Position numbers and translations under genes: made by a program. A model generated the notes under the pieces. The model had not been told where the DNA came from and did not search any database. It worked only from the letters and a program-made list of their open reading frames with translations. Source: Anaeramoeba flamelloides (lineage: Eukaryota > Metamonada > Anaeramoebidae). From it: DNA of 64,000 bases. Where the stretch lies: assembly GCA_027625915.1 (NCBI GenBank), contig JANTQA010000023.1:23250001-23314000 (forward strand), given 5' to 3'. Within the stretch, counting starts at the first letter, position 1; every line of letters begins with the position of its first letter. Shown here piece after piece: positions 13,860 to 38,594 of this stretch.

Positions 13860-14010
13860 AAAGTATAAATGTTAAAAAATGATGAAAAAATGATTTCAAT
13901 TTCGAAAAATTCAAAATAAGTTTTTTCTTCTAATATCCATTCAAATACTTTAAACACATGTAATTCACTCATGAAAGCTGAGCCCCTTTGACTGGAAAAT
14001 AATTTATTTA
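13860..14010. repeat. diverged direct repeat, right copy
   Basis: Partner of 12480-12620, about 1.3 kb downstream in the same orientation. This copy has an extra block of about 12 nt near its start. It may be a tandem duplication of a larger unit that has since diverged, or two insertions of one element. Confidence 0.5.
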
Positions 14011-15218
14011 TTTTTTTTTGTTTATGATCTGTTTAAAAAATATAAACCTTTTATGAAAGCAGTTTTATAGAAACTGAGCCATTGATTTTCAGATATTTTT
14101 TAATTTATGTGAACTAGTGTAATATACACATTGTCATTTTGTTTCGTTATTTTTTTTTTTTTTTTTGAGATTTTTCTATTAAAGTTTACAATTTTTTCCT
14201 TGAATTACCTTTTTCTTTTTTTTGAAATTTTTTGTATTCAATTTTAACAAAGTTTCTAAACCTCCACAATCCCACTTTATGTTCGGTCGGACACTCACAT
14301 AACATATTGTGATATATGTTGGATTACTATATTGAATACGATATATTCATCTGTTTTAAATTTATCAAACATAAAAGTACATTTAAATAAACTCTTACTA
14401 AATACACAAAATCATTATACAAATCATAGATCTAAAAAAATTTAAAGTTAACCAAATAGTTGATAATTTTGATTCAAATTGATTGTAAATTCACCTTGAA
14501 AGTTTGTTGTTTACTGGACAACATTTTACAAGTAAAATTTTGATTTATATGTAATTATTATATTTGAAATCTTTATTATAATTTTGTTGTAATTAGTTAA
14601 AAAAAAAAAAACACCACTTGATCTATATTTATAAATTAAAAAGAAATTAAAAACTAAAAAAAAAATGATTCTTTTTCAATGGATCATTAAATTCTACATG
14701 ATATTTTTTTTCATTTTCAAAATTAATATTTGAAAAATTTATTTATATTCTTTTTAAAGTTCTAGATTAATTTTTCTTATATTTGACGATAACGAGAAAT
14801 AGTAAGTTCTTATACCCCAAAAAATAAATCAACCAATATTATCAATTTTTTGAAAGTTATAACTGCAAATATAATTTTATTTTATAAATTATTTAATTTT
14901 ACTTCTAAATTCTAGATTCTTATTATCATTTTAATTATTACTTTGACAAGGAAATACATTTAATTTCGAAGTAAAAAGTACATTCTATGCCAGATTTGTA
15001 ACATTATTTCCATCAAGAAAAATAAAAAAAAAAAAAAGAAAAAGCAATAAAATAATAAAAAATTCAAAAAACAACATTATTTTAGTTATTTTTATTTTTA
15101 TTTTTATTTATACCCTCAAGCTTTGACACAAATCATAAACACCGTGATTAATAACAAAACAGCAACATTAAAAAATAAAAAAATACAAAAAATAATTTAT
15201 TATATTTTCAAATATTAA

Positions 15219-27053
<11,835 letters not shown>

Positions 27054-27639
27054 TTAGTTTTTAAATAACAAAGAGGGAAAAAATGAAATAATCCAAATCT
27101 GAATTTCTCTTTTCTCTGTATTCAAGTGGAAAATGGGTCAGTTTGTTATTCTATCCAACCACCATGTTAATTTTAAAGTTCTTATTAGATTTAAATTCTA
27201 ACAGGTAATCGAGAGTTTAAGGTGGAAAAATATCCGACAATTACCTTTTTTATACTCGAGTAATCTCTCTTGAGATTTAGGAAGCTTCACTTGAACCAAT
27301 AAATAGCATAAATTAATTACCCAAGAAATTGGACCAGATAATCATTTACTTCTGTTTTCATTGAATAATATTTGTTCATAGATAAATTTAGTAAAATGGG
27401 AAAATAATATGAAATTGTAGTACTAATTTATTATTCAAATATTACTGTTGCTGAAATAATCCCTGTATACTTGGTAAATCCATGATTTCAAATAAAAGTA
27501 GTACTTCTATTTTTTTTAAATCATAGATCAGAAATGATCCAAAAAAAGTGATATTTAACATTAATTAAAAACTAATTTGGTTTCTTAAAGTTTGATTATT
27601 TAATAAAAAATTGAAAAAATAAACTACAAGACAAGGAAA

Positions 27640-27905
27640 ATTTTTTCAAAAAAAAATCATTATATTTTGTATTTTTGAAATACACTCATATAATAAACAT
27701 TATTATACATAACGATTTCCAATGAGGTTTACAACTTTAATAGACATTAATAGGAATTGAAAAAAAAATCAAATTTTTCAGTAATATTTTTTTCATTTTT
27801 AATTCTAAAATTATTGAAATTTTTAATTGACTTAGTAGAGAGAAAATTTTAATTTATTTTTTTAATAGTCTAAAAAGAAACATATTTTTCAATTTTAAAA
27901 TGGCA
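27640..27905 (+). repeat. dispersed repeat, copy 1 (inverse of 55085-55385)
   Basis: The reverse complement of 55085-55385 aligns along its full length. Shared blocks include TTTGTATTTTTGAAATACAC, TTTTTCAGTAATATT and CTAAAAAGAAACATATTTTT, in order. It is non-coding and of unknown family. Confidence 0.75.
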
Positions 27906-29150
27906 CAAAATATTTCAATCAAAAGATATCGCTAAATTAAATTGAAAATCTGATTTTTTATCTGTTTTTGGAATATTTTTTATCATTTTATTTTTTTCCA
28001 TGTTTGAGTTTTTATATACATTCCCGATTGTTTTCTGCAAATTGCTTTAACATTTATTCTTTTTTCGATCTTAATGTTCAATCAAAAATTAATTCATTTC
28101 AAATTTTTCCAATAAAAAAATACCCTAAAAATGGGTATTTTTTTCAAAATTCCATATTTTAGAAAAGGGAGGTATTCAGATTTTCATGAGTTTAATAGCT
28201 ATCCTTTTTTTATTACATAAAATTATGATAACTTTGAAAAAATAATTTATAAAAGAAGTATAACTGAAATTCAATGTATAATTTTGGCTAACTTTAATTT
28301 TCAGTGTTTAAATTTTCCTTGTAGTATATCAAAGGTGAAATTTTTTGTTTTTGTTCAAATTATTATTAAATCATAATTGAAATAATCTAAGGAAGTTCTG
28401 AAAGTTAAAAGGATATTTTTTTTTAACTAATAATCTCGATTACCTTTCAGGAACAAAAGTGAAAAATGTCTTTTAATTGGGATCCTTAATGAAAAATAAA
28501 AGAAACCTAAAATCAAATTAAAAGAAAAAACCAATTAACTTCAAATAATAATCCATTATATTATTTTAAATCAAACCAACTTACACAATTTAAATTTACT
28601 TTCATATGGAAATTCTTTAGGTGGTTTTGGAGATCTCCCAAAAATAGTAATTTTTTTCAATATATTATTATTCATTGATCAATCAAAGAAAAACCCTTTC
28701 CCTAAAAAATAGTATTAAAAAAAACTGTTATTGTTCTAAGTTCTTCATTTTATGTTTATTTATTTATTTATTCTTTTTTTAATATCTTACTTTTCATTTT
28801 CATTAATTTTCCCAATTAAAAACCACCTTTCACTTTTTTTTCACAACGGTTAAAAGAAAAAATGTTGAAAATAAAAAGAAAAATTAATGATAATTATATG
28901 AAAGAAAAATTATTAAAATTTCTTCCAGATATATATGTATTTACATTGTTTTGTCTGATAAAAGAGAAATACCATTACGAAAATCGGAACAAAAAGTTGA
29001 AATAAAAAAATATAGATGTAAAACAGAAGGTAATTGAAACATTTTAATAAAATAAGTTTAAAGATCGGACTTATTAAAAAGCCCTTAAATTTATTGTTTT
29101 CAAAAAATTTTTTACTCCAGATAATTAAAATAATGTGAATATGATATTTC

Positions 29151-29230
<80 letters not shown>
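29151..29230. repeat. (ATT)n microsatellite
   Basis: About 26 uninterrupted ATT units. A minus-strand frame through it would encode poly-Asn, but nothing around it supports a gene. Confidence 0.9.
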
Positions 29231-29232
<2 letters not shown>

Positions 29233-30156
29233 CTTATTTGATGATAGAAAAAGAAAATATAAATAAAATAAAATTTTAAAAAAAATCGAATTTAATAGAT
29301 CAAAATTAATACACGCTTCAAGTACCAATAAATAATCAATACAAATAATAATATATCCAAAAATAAAAAAAAATATAAATGATAATATTTAATTTTTTTT
29401 TCTAGTTTATTAATAGAAATATTCGATTACCATTGAGATCTTTCATTTTGAAACTTTCTGAAACAAAATATTTATTAAAAAAAAGAATTAAAAGACAATA
29501 AAAAATAAAGTATTATATCATATCAGTACTGTTTTAATATTAATTAAACTAGTTAAACAACAATAATTAAATCTAATGAACTAGTTTAAAGTGTACCTAA
29601 ATGGAACTTTTTTTCGAAAAACGGGATTAAAATTTTTCAATCAAAAAAAAAAAAAAACAATCTAAACTTTGTTTCAGTAAAAGCTTACCAAATTTTTTTA
29701 AAATATCTATGATTTTTGATAATTGGCCGATGAAAATAATTCAAAATATTCAAAAATACAAAAAAATCTATTTGATATATTTTGAAATTTAACAAAATTT
29801 GAAATTTAATAATATACACATATGTAGAGAATTCAAACAAAAAAAAACAAACAAAAGTAAAATGTACTTTACAATCTATAATATTTTCATTAATTGATAA
29901 ATTCTTTATTACATGGATTAATCAATATATTTTAAAAACAAATACTTCTCAAATTTTCCTCAATTAACCTTTCAAAAATATAAATAACTAAAAAAATAAA
30001 AATAAATAAAATCAATTTAACGAAAAGAATTAAAAAAATTTGATTTTTAATTCTTAAAAAAAAAAACATATTTTATTTTATATGATATTATTTTTCAGAT
30101 AAAAGAAACTTATACAATTTTCTATTAAATATTGATTTATGATCAATTAGTCGAAT

Positions 30157-33100
30157 TTATTTCTTTGTATTTTTATCGTCATCCTCATCCTCCTCCACCT
30201 CACTCCCACTCCCACCCCCAGTCTCGTTCTCATCATTCTCATCACCCTCCCCCCCAGACGTTGAAGTGACATCATCATCAGATTTCACAAAGCCAACTTT
30301 GGCCTTAGATTGTTCCTTTTCTTGATCATCTTGTTTATCTTTTTTACTCAAGATCTCATCATCACCATCATCATCATCATCACAATTACTCTCTTTTTGT
30401 CTGTCAAAATCATTATCAATCTTGTTTGTATTTAGTTCTTTTAATTTGATATCCTTCTGTTGATCATGATCTTCAATATCATCAGAAGATTGGACTTTTA
30501 AAAAATAATGTTTATCAATAGTGTCTGTGTTTATAATCATTTCTGAATATAAATTGTGCTGTAAAAAACTTGGATAAGAATTGATGTACATTAGCTCAAT
30601 GATATCTTGGAGAGCTTGATCAAAACAGTCCCTTTGTGGCCTTTTCATATTAGTTGTTTCCAAAATGTTCTTTCTAACATCACTTGCAATATTAATTTCC
30701 AATTTGGAACAATTCTTGATGAAATTATCAATAATTTTTTTACAAAGTCTTTTCCGATCGTATTTAATATTCAAAGACTGGTATGCCTTCACGGAGCGAT
30801 AAAAAAGAATATTTTCAACAGAAAAATCCATTTTGGAAAATTCTATAAAATATTTGACTTTTTCAGGATTCTTAATTAGATCAATGAATTTTTGATAAGA
30901 ATTCTTCTCTTTGTTGCTATTGTTCTTTTCGATATTTGCAATTGAAAACTTTTTTTGATAACTTAAATATAAGGGATATCCAAAAGCAATAGTGTACAAA
31001 ATACATATCCCACCAAGTACATAAAAACTATACTGTAGAGAAAACGAATCCGTTCCATAAATTATCGACATTATTATATAAGACAAAATTGAAAGAGCTA
31101 AAAATTGATAAATTTCATTTCTCATTTTAAAAACATCATTGATTTTTCGAATTTGGATACATTTAATTATCAAGATGACTGTGAAGAAAATACCCAGGCT
31201 GTAAGAAACTGAAACAACTAAATTACTATCAAGATTGCACTGGTCATCTTGTTTAACGTCACCAAACACCAATAACAGAACTACAACCAACGCTAAGATT
31301 ATGTATATTACAGCCAAAAGAACACTTTGGATTTTATTCGAATATTTGGCTCTTTTCTTATAAAAGTTTCTTTCCACTTCTTTTAATTTGATGTCGATGT
31401 TTAAGGAGCCCAAATATGTTTCCGCATTATTCTCATCTGAAGAGGGTTCTGTATCTTTTTTTACGCTTGTTGTTTCTGTTTCAGAAATTGATTTAGAATC
31501 TTGATTTGCAATTTGAACAAATAACCTTTTAGCATTCATAAGTTTTTCTCTTTAATGTTTGTCAATTGAAATAGGATAGTGAAAAAAAAAAAAAAATAAA
31601 TAATCAAACGAATAGGAATAATTAATTATTTTTTTTTCATTTATATATTTAGTTGTTCAAATATTTAGATCTCTTTATTAAAATGAATTATAGTGGCGAT
31701 CCAAACAAATTCGTCATCAAAGGATACAACCACGGACCCATTCAACACATGTGGTTCAAAATTTTAACTTTTTCAATGAAGTTTTTACTTTTTTTTATTA
31801 TTTTTTTACTCTCTTTTTATTTCTAGGCTTTCTTTCTCTTTTTCTAGTCTTTGTTTAGAAATAATTTTTTTTTCTTTTCATTTTTTAAAGGAGAGTTAGT
31901 ATATGATCCATAATCTTGCCTACATTATAACTCGGATAAAAAACTCTAAATAATTTTTTTAGGAAGTGTAAGTAAAGTGTCGTTAAGTGTTGTAGAATTG
32001 CCTAGCTTTTCCAAAAATCAAAAGAATAGAGTAAAATCTATATGCTGTTGCACAATTCTTTTAAATTCTGAAAAAGCTAAAGACAGTTTTTTTTTAATTT
32101 TTGAAATGAAAAGAAAATTTTATTTAATTTTCGGTTTATTTCTGAAATTAAAAAAAAACTAAAAGCAAACAGGGGGAAATTTTGCTGAATCACAACTCTT
32201 AAATAATAAAATAATAATAATGATTTTTTTTTTTCATTTATTAATTGTTTCAAATTCTGGAAAAGCTAACAAAACCACCAGAATTTTTTGAAGTTAATAA
32301 GAATCCAAATAGTGACTAAATCCTTTTCAGGAGTATACATATCTAAAATCGATTCTTTTAATCTCAATTACATCAATATTCTTCAATTAGAATGTCTTCA
32401 AAATCAAATTCTTATTTTTGAATATAAAAAATGGTAAAAATGAGTAAAAATTACATTTTTTGCACAATTCATATCTGACAAATTACGGCTTTCAGAGACA
32501 ACCCTTAATATTTAATAGAAATTATTTTTTGAGTACTTAAGAAAAATTTGATTCTGTTAAAGATACAGCAATTGTGAAAATCACCAATTTCTGATTTTTC
32601 ATTTTATATCTTAATAGAAAACTTTACCTTTTTAAAAAATCCAATTGAATATCAAGATTAAGGATTAAATGATCAAAGAAATTGATATAAAATTCAAATT
32701 ACTAAACCTTTTAGGATGACTTTCCCACCCCTGAGGAGGTTGGGTAATTGTGTTATTTCACTTTTACTTCTCACACAAAATTTTCACACGAAAGAAATTG
32801 GACAAAAAAAAAACATTTTTTGTCATCTTTAGCTCTTCACGAAGACTTTTTTTCTTTCTTTTTCTATGAAAAGGAAAATTGAAAATAATAAAAAAAATAA
32901 TTGCAAAAAATGGCTTTTGGGTATTTTCGTGCATTTCAAATTTTAGAACATTTAAAAATTGTAAAAGTAAATGTAAAAAATATGTAGACCAGCTCAAGAA
33001 AATAGTGTGAGTTCTGAAAGTTGAAATGGAAATTCTAAAATATTAAAATCAAAATTTAGCGAGATCTAACTAGGTAAAAATTGTGAAAATTGTTGAAATT

Positions 33101-34774
33101 GTGAAAATTTCACATTTTTGCGAAAAAAAACATTCTCCTTGTACAAATATTACTTGGATTCCATAACTCTTTGAAAGGGCGATTTTTTATATTAGTTCAC
33201 TGTTTTCACCTGAAAAACGAAGTCCTTAAATACTTATTATTAAAATAACATTTAAAATGACAAAGATAAAAAATAGTGATAATTTTTCATTTCTGAGAAG
33301 ATTTAGTTTTTTAAAAAAAGATTTTTATACTGATAAATTCAAAAAAATGCAAAATACTTGTTATTTCAATTTCCATTTTACAAAATTTTGCATTGCTCCA
33401 ATTTTCAAAATATTTCATTACAAAGAAATTTTCAAAGATCAATTGATTTTCTAAACTTTCTTTGCTTTTAAACCAATAAATTCTTTGTTCAAAGTCATTG
33501 TAAAATCTTTGAAAAAAGGGAAATTGAAATAAAATTTTTTAACTTTTTTGAATTTATCAGTAAAGACATTCTTCTTTGGACTATCTTGATGAAATTGAAA
33601 GCACAGCAAAATACGTTAGATGCTATGTTTCTAAAAAGTGTTTAATCTCCTTTTGGATTCTTATTATCTTCAAAAAATCGTGGTGGTGTTGATCAGTTTT
33701 ACAAATATTGGCAATTAAATTTTAAATTTTTGTCAATATAATCGTCCATCTTTTTTTCCATATCCCCAATTTTTTTCCACAACAGTAAGCTCCTTGATGT
33801 ATTCAGTTAAATTTAAATTATGATTGGCAATTTGTGAAAAATTTTTCGGAATTATCTCAATTGTTTTGGAAATTTTTTGTTATTTTTTGATTGACAAAAA
33901 ATATGTAAAACAATTCAAGATTTTTTTTTGAAAAATTTTCTACAATTTGATCCTTGATTTTTAGAATTTTCTTTTGATAATAATAGAACTTTAACAAACC
34001 AGTACCAAATTTAATTAGGGCTTATTGTTGGATTATTTGATCAACGAATGGATAGGACTTCTATAAAAAAGAATCACACTTTTTGTTTTAAAATAAAGAT
34101 CAAACTTTTCTGTATGCATTATTTTAACAGCAGTACGCTTTTGTTTGAAAAAAGAAAAACTATTTTATTTTGCGTCACGAGTTTACCAAGTCTACACGGG
34201 TTATTTTGACAAGAGTTTTATTGAAACAGAAGAGAAATAATAATAAAAAAAAATTGCAGTTGTTGGATGGATAACTTACTGATTTTCGTCAAGAATAAAA
34301 GACATTCTGATGGCGTGTGAAATGTAAAGAACGACAAAGAAATTTTCTATCAGAATCAGAATTGATAATTCAGTAAAACAGTGAAAATAAGACGTCTCAT
34401 CAAAATCAAAAATAAAAAACAAAAGAGCACTCGTCATTTCATAATACAGATAACATAAAATTGGTATTGATCTGGACTAGTTTTGGGTTTGAAGGTGTTA
34501 CCAAGAGAGCAAAGCAATAAAAGGGGTAACAAGAAATAAGATGTTGTTTAGGTTGAGAAATAAAAGAAAGAATTAAAAAAAACAATTTCTTTAATTTAGT
34601 TTTGATCTTTACCTTAAAAAGAATCTCACCAACACAAAAAAAATCAAAAAAAAATCATTATCTTACTCTAATAGGATACAATTTTCTTCTTTTAATTACT
34701 AAACTGAACAAAGTTGTACCCAGAATTATAACAAAGACAGCCAATGTGTCATAAACAATTTGTGATTTTTTCAT
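30157..34774 (-). CDS. seven-transmembrane receptor with cytoplasmic RGS domain
   Basis: Three exons, 34774-34667, 34476-34280 and 31549-30157, give 565 aa with all phases matching (0, then 2). Exon 1 carries TM1 (about 9-29) and KRRKLYPIR. Exon 2 begins SRSIPIL and carries TM2 (about 40-60) and TM3 (about 69-92). Exon 3 carries TM4 (177-198), TM5 (211-234), TM6 (248-267), TM7 (275-298) and an RGS domain (about 319-437, with FIEFSKMDFSVENILFYRSV). The acidic C-terminal tail is rich in Asp, Glu and Gly. Three plus four helices make the seven expected of plant/protist 7TM-RGS receptors, which sense an external cue and speed GTP hydrolysis on a G-alpha subunit. The start Met at 34774 follows an upstream in-frame TGA with no other ATG between. 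An alternative acceptor at AAAAGG inside exon 3 would drop seven residues. The exon 3 part alone (Met at 31539) would be a 460-aa four-helix protein. Confidence 0.85.
31683..31826 (+). CDS. small ORF with Mpv17/PMP22-like signature, possible orphan exon
   Basis: A 47-aa frame beginning MNYSGDPNKF. The segment KGYNHGPIQHMWFKIL resembles the GxxxGPxxHxWYxxL signature of Mpv17/PMP22 membrane proteins, and the remainder is a hydrophobic stretch up to TAG. No further domain and no good GT donor after the signature could be found. It lies antisense within the second intron of the 7TM-RGS gene. It could be a first exon, a relic or chance. Confidence 0.2.
   Translation: MNYSGDPNKFVIKGYNHGPIQHMWFKILTFSMKFLLFFIIFLLSFYF
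33310..33595. repeat. imperfect foldback
   Basis: The left arm (about 33317-33400) and right arm (about 33500-33595) are reverse-complement relatives. Both contain ACTGATAAATTCAAAAAA and TATTTCAATTTCC, directly or as complement. It lies within the large intron of the 7TM-RGS gene and is non-coding. Confidence 0.55.
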
Positions 34775-35303
34775 TTGAAAGCTATTTGGGAAAAAGGTAA
34801 TTGAAAAGAAATAAATCAAATAAAAAATAAAAATATTTTTTGCAATTGCACATTTTCAAAAAGTTGTGACAAAATCAATCGAGCATTTTTTCACTCAAAA
34901 CAGTTCGAGTAATATACTACGAGACGTTTTCATGCTTCTTTTGAAAAATCATTTGTCATCCTTTATGAAAAATGTTTAATTTTTTAAAAGGAAATTTAAT
35001 TTTTATTGAAAAATAGTAAATAGTTCATAAATTTCTTGTTTATTCTGTTATTGTTTAAACACAAAAAAACGCAATGGCCTCATGTTTGTAATCTGTTTCC
35101 GTGACCTTTAATTTTGCTATGTCAAGAAAAAACATTTGTTTATTGAATCTTTAATTAATTAGAAAATTTATTGTGCTTTTGATCAAAAACCAAAATGATG
35201 AAAACAGTATTATTCTACTATCCACAATTGTTTAGCTTTACTGGTATTTGAATTATAATTGGGTAAAATTTTCACTTCCTTTTCCAGATTGTTCCTTCTA
35301 ATA

Positions 35304-35488
35304 ATGTGGTTCTCAAAGAAGTAAGTTATAATTTGTGGTTTTAATTGAAAATGAAATTGAAAATGTAGTGAAAATTTTTCTATTTCTAATTCAAAAACCA
35401 GGAAGAAAATCTTTGTAAAAGACTTTAGTGATACAGAAGATAAAAGATTGAAATTCAATCTTCTAATAAAAAACTTTGTTCAAAAGGT
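35304..35488 (+). CDS. possible two-exon start of an unidentified gene
   Basis: Candidate exons are 35304-35320 and 35402-35487, with donor GTAAGT and acceptor CCAG in matching phase. Together they encode a peptide beginning MWFSKKKK, then IFVKDFSDTEDKRLKF and LLIKNFVQK, which has more balanced codon use than the surroundings. A possible donor GTGGTA follows. No downstream exon or domain could be found, so this may be a gene relic or chance. Confidence 0.2.
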
Positions 35489-36997
35489 GGTATTAATGGT
35501 TTTTTGGTGTTACTTTAAAAATAATTGTATTTGGGGAAAAACAAAAGACAATTCGGAAATTTGATGTTCGAAACAAGACCATAACTTATGAAAAAGAGTA
35601 TTAGGTGGAGGAAAAAATCATCAAAAAAACATGAAATTTACAAATTTTAAAGTTCGGTATTTTCAATTATCAGTACTTTATGATTTCTAAGTTTTTAAAA
35701 AAAATTAAAATTAATCGATAATTGTTGTTTTTTTTTGTTCAAGTTGTTTTTGATTTTTTTTAAACTTACTCGACTAATTATATACTTGTGTGTTAACAAA
35801 AAATATGAACTTTAAATTGAATGTGGTTCATTGTTGAACCTTTATCTTGAAAAAAAAACTAATCTAAAAAAGAACGGAAAAAACTTTTAGATTTAATAAA
35901 TTTATGGGTAAAATATACTTTTTTTATCAAACATAAACCCTTTTTTCGAATAATTTCAGTTTCGATAAAAAAAACATTCAATGCAATGAACAATTTAAAC
36001 ATTACTATAAAAGTACAGAAGATCTTGAGAACCTACATTAAAAAACCATAATACTTTAAAATATAGACATACAAAAGTAAATCCGAAAAATATTTAGATA
36101 CATGAAAATTTGGAAACAACTTTTAAATTCTTTGAATAAGTTTAAAATCCAAAGACAATGGATATCGGACTTATACTTGTTTGAAATTATTACAAAATAA
36201 AATCAGTTTTTGGTATTTAAAGATTGACTAAAAGCAATGTAAATTCGATATTATGAGTGTTTAGTTACTTATACTTTTGCTTTCAAAAAAATTTGTTAAT
36301 TTTCCGAATTTTGAGATTTCCCTTTTTCTATTTTTAACCTGAAACAGCACCAAATAATTTTATAGTTTAACTTTACTATGCTTAGATTACATTTTCACAA
36401 ACCCAAACATTAAGAAGTTATCTGTAAAATCAAATAATTTTCTAAATTTAACATGTGTTACAGAGATCTTTGTCAACAAACACATGAAATCCCCACTCCT
36501 GAGAGATTTCATTTTAACTTTAAAGGGTGTTTTTAAAAAATTCACAGGATACATAACATGAATACCTCCAAGTATCATCAAAAGAATTAACTGTACCCTT
36601 AAATAATGACAATTCATGATTTGTATCATAAAAGCTAGAGTTATTTTTTTAATTTTGGAAAAATTTTTATTTTTCTGAAAGTAATTAAATAAATCAATTA
36701 AAGGATTTTTTACAACTGTGTCAGAGTTTTTTTTGGTAATTTTTGTTGAATTCAGAAAATTTGTCCTAATGATATTTCAACCCCATTGGTATTTGTAGAA
36801 TAAAAGTTAAAAAATTTTCGCTTTAGGTATCTTTTTTTCTTTTCAAAATAGATTTCCAATGAATAAGTTGCTATTTAGAATCTCTATTTATTTCGAGCTT
36901 CCAAAAATAATTGGTTATTCTGGGTGTACTAAGACCTCTAAGTTGAAGAGAAGATATCTAGATTGAAAGAAGAAAATCATTTGAAATTAATGCTCTA

Positions 36998-37428
36998 TTA
37001 AAGCCATGTAAAATAAAGCCACCACAGAGTTCTAAAGAATCAAAACATTGTTGACTTATGATCTTGATGTCTGGAGATCCAGAAAAACTATTATTTTTCA
37101 ACTTTTTTGGAATTTTTCAAAATTTTTACTGATCGCGATACCTAATTGTAAAACTGAACAAATAATGGCAAACCAAAAATTTTTATTCTAACTCGATTTT
37201 TTCAGAGGTTTTTTATTGGAAACTTGATAATATTTTTCATTTAACAATTATGTAATGTTTTTGTAAAAAGCATTATCAACTTTAAATTAATAATCTGATC
37301 AGGAAAAGGATCAAATTCCTAAATTGGCAAACAAATAGTTATTCTGAATCTCCAGACATCAAGATCATAAGTCAACAATGTTACGATTCTTTAGAACCCT
37401 GTGTTGGCTTCATTTTTCATAGCCCTTA
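36998..37428. repeat. foldback element with ~95-nt arms
   Basis: The left arm (about 36998-37091) and right arm (about 37333-37428) are about 90% reverse complements by eye. The core AACATTGTTGACTTATGATC on the left is matched by GATCATAAGTCAACAATGTT on the right. TTCTAAAGAATC and CTCCAGACATC blocks also match. The interior is about 240 nt and non-coding. Confidence 0.8.
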
Positions 37429-37942
37429 AAAGTCAAAAATCTGTAAAAGATCAATAAAGAAAAAAAAAACTATAATTCGAAGACACTAAAAAAAAACTTC
37501 TCTAATAACCCAACCGACTTTTTGTCCTTAATACTTATTTTTTTCCTTGATTAATTGATCTTAATTTTCAATTTTCAGGAATTTTTCACTATTAAAAATT
37601 GCGTTGGACTATTTTAACCCCTTCAACGATTTTCAATAATCATATAGTTTCAACAAATTAGCAAACAAATTGATTCAGAAGAAAGTGTAATAATAAAAAA
37701 AAAACGCTTAAAAAACTTAAGAGTTGGGTAAAAAAAAAATACTAATCCAAGAGCAAGAAAAATTTGTAATTTATTTGAAAGTAAAAATACAAACCAAATA
37801 CTTTTTGAATCAAAAAATATTTTTCCTCTAATGGATTAAAGTGAATATCTTTTTTTTTTATTGAAGATTTTTATTTTTTTTAACTTTTTTTATTTCATTT
37901 TTATAAATAAATTGCTTTTGATCACTCTTATTTTTTCTAAAA

Positions 37943-38138
37943 ATGACTCTAGTTTTTGGTTATTCGTTGGGGACTACCCATGTAAATATCTCGACTAATC
38001 AATTTGTTAAATGAATATATTTTCCATACACCTAAGACTAAAAAAAATCATTATTTGTCTTCAAATGAAAAAAAAAAAAAAAAACACTCTTATTAATGAT
38101 ATAATCATTTTACTTACAGAGTCGAACTGATTCAAAAT
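37943..38138 (+). CDS. possible two-exon gene start of unknown identity
   Basis: ATG at 37943 opens MTLVFGYSLGTTH, which ends at a GTAAAT donor (37982). A 19-nt candidate exon at 38120-38138, between TTACAG and GTAAAA, would add SRTDSK in phase. The first exon is noticeably richer in G and C than its flanks. No downstream exon was found. Confidence 0.2.
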
Positions 38139-38392
38139 GTAAAAAAAAAAAATCCAAAAAAAAAAAGTGAAAAAAATTAATTATGTTTATTTATTTATTT
38201 GTGAGAAAGGAGTAATCAAAAAAAAATTTACTAAATAAAGAAGAGAAGAATAAAATTAATTAAAATATTAAAGGTATAAAAATATTATTTCATTTTCATG
38301 GTCAAATTAAAAATTATCCATCTCCTGAAATAGGAAGAGTAAAAACCCGATAGAAAAATTATCTGTGATAAATAAATTGTTATTCCACTATC

Positions 38393-38594
38393 GTTAGGTT
38401 TTTTTTACTTTTTGAAATAAAAAGAAAATTTAATAAATTTTCCATTCATTTCAAATAAAAAAAAACCTAGAACACTTTACAAATAAAGCAGCAAAAATTA
38501 AAAAAAATCGCCGTTAGGTTTTTGTTAATTTAAAAGAATGGAATAAAAACTTTGATTTTGCTAAATTCTTTTGAATTAAAAAAAACCTAGACAC
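38393..38594. repeat. two tandem small hairpins
   Basis: CGTTAGGTTTTT at 38393 pairs with AAAAACCTAG at 38464-38473. The same motif pair recurs at about 38513 and 38580-38594. The unit is thus present twice in tandem, each time as an inverted pair with an AT-rich interior. Confidence 0.5.

Larger units (their letters stand above)
8680..15218. other. non-coding AT-rich stretch
   Basis: No gene is supportable over 6.5 kb. It contains a MITE-like element (9601-10076) and a diverged direct repeat (12480-12620 with 13860-14010), listed separately. Two short frames at 11771-11851 and 11909-11998 look slightly coding-like but have no recognisable context. The rest is A/T homopolymer-rich sequence. 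Confidence 0.55.
27054..30156. other. non-coding stretch between two convergent-facing gene units
   Basis: Lies between the 5' end of the RasGAP gene and the 3' end of the RGS receptor gene. Both are on the minus strand, so it should hold the RasGAP promoter and the RGS 3' end. It contains one dispersed-repeat copy (27640-27905) and an (ATT)n microsatellite (29151-29230). No gene is supportable. Confidence 0.55.
31550..34279 (-). other. 2.7-kb second intron of the 7TM-RGS gene
   Basis: Inferred intron with donor GTAAGT at 34279 and acceptor TTAAAG ending at 31550. It contains an imperfect foldback (33310-33595), a small plus-strand frame (31683-31826) and a faintly coding-like minus-strand patch around 33600-33990 that is broken in every frame. 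No internal exon is required by phase. Confidence 0.65.

Noticed and set aside
29125-29328. Minus-strand frame with a long Asn run.
   Set aside because: It is a reading of an (ATT)n microsatellite with no coding sequence around it.
33600-33990. Faintly coding-like minus-strand patch in the 7TM-RGS intron.
   Set aside because: All frames are broken within short distances and nothing resembles a known domain.
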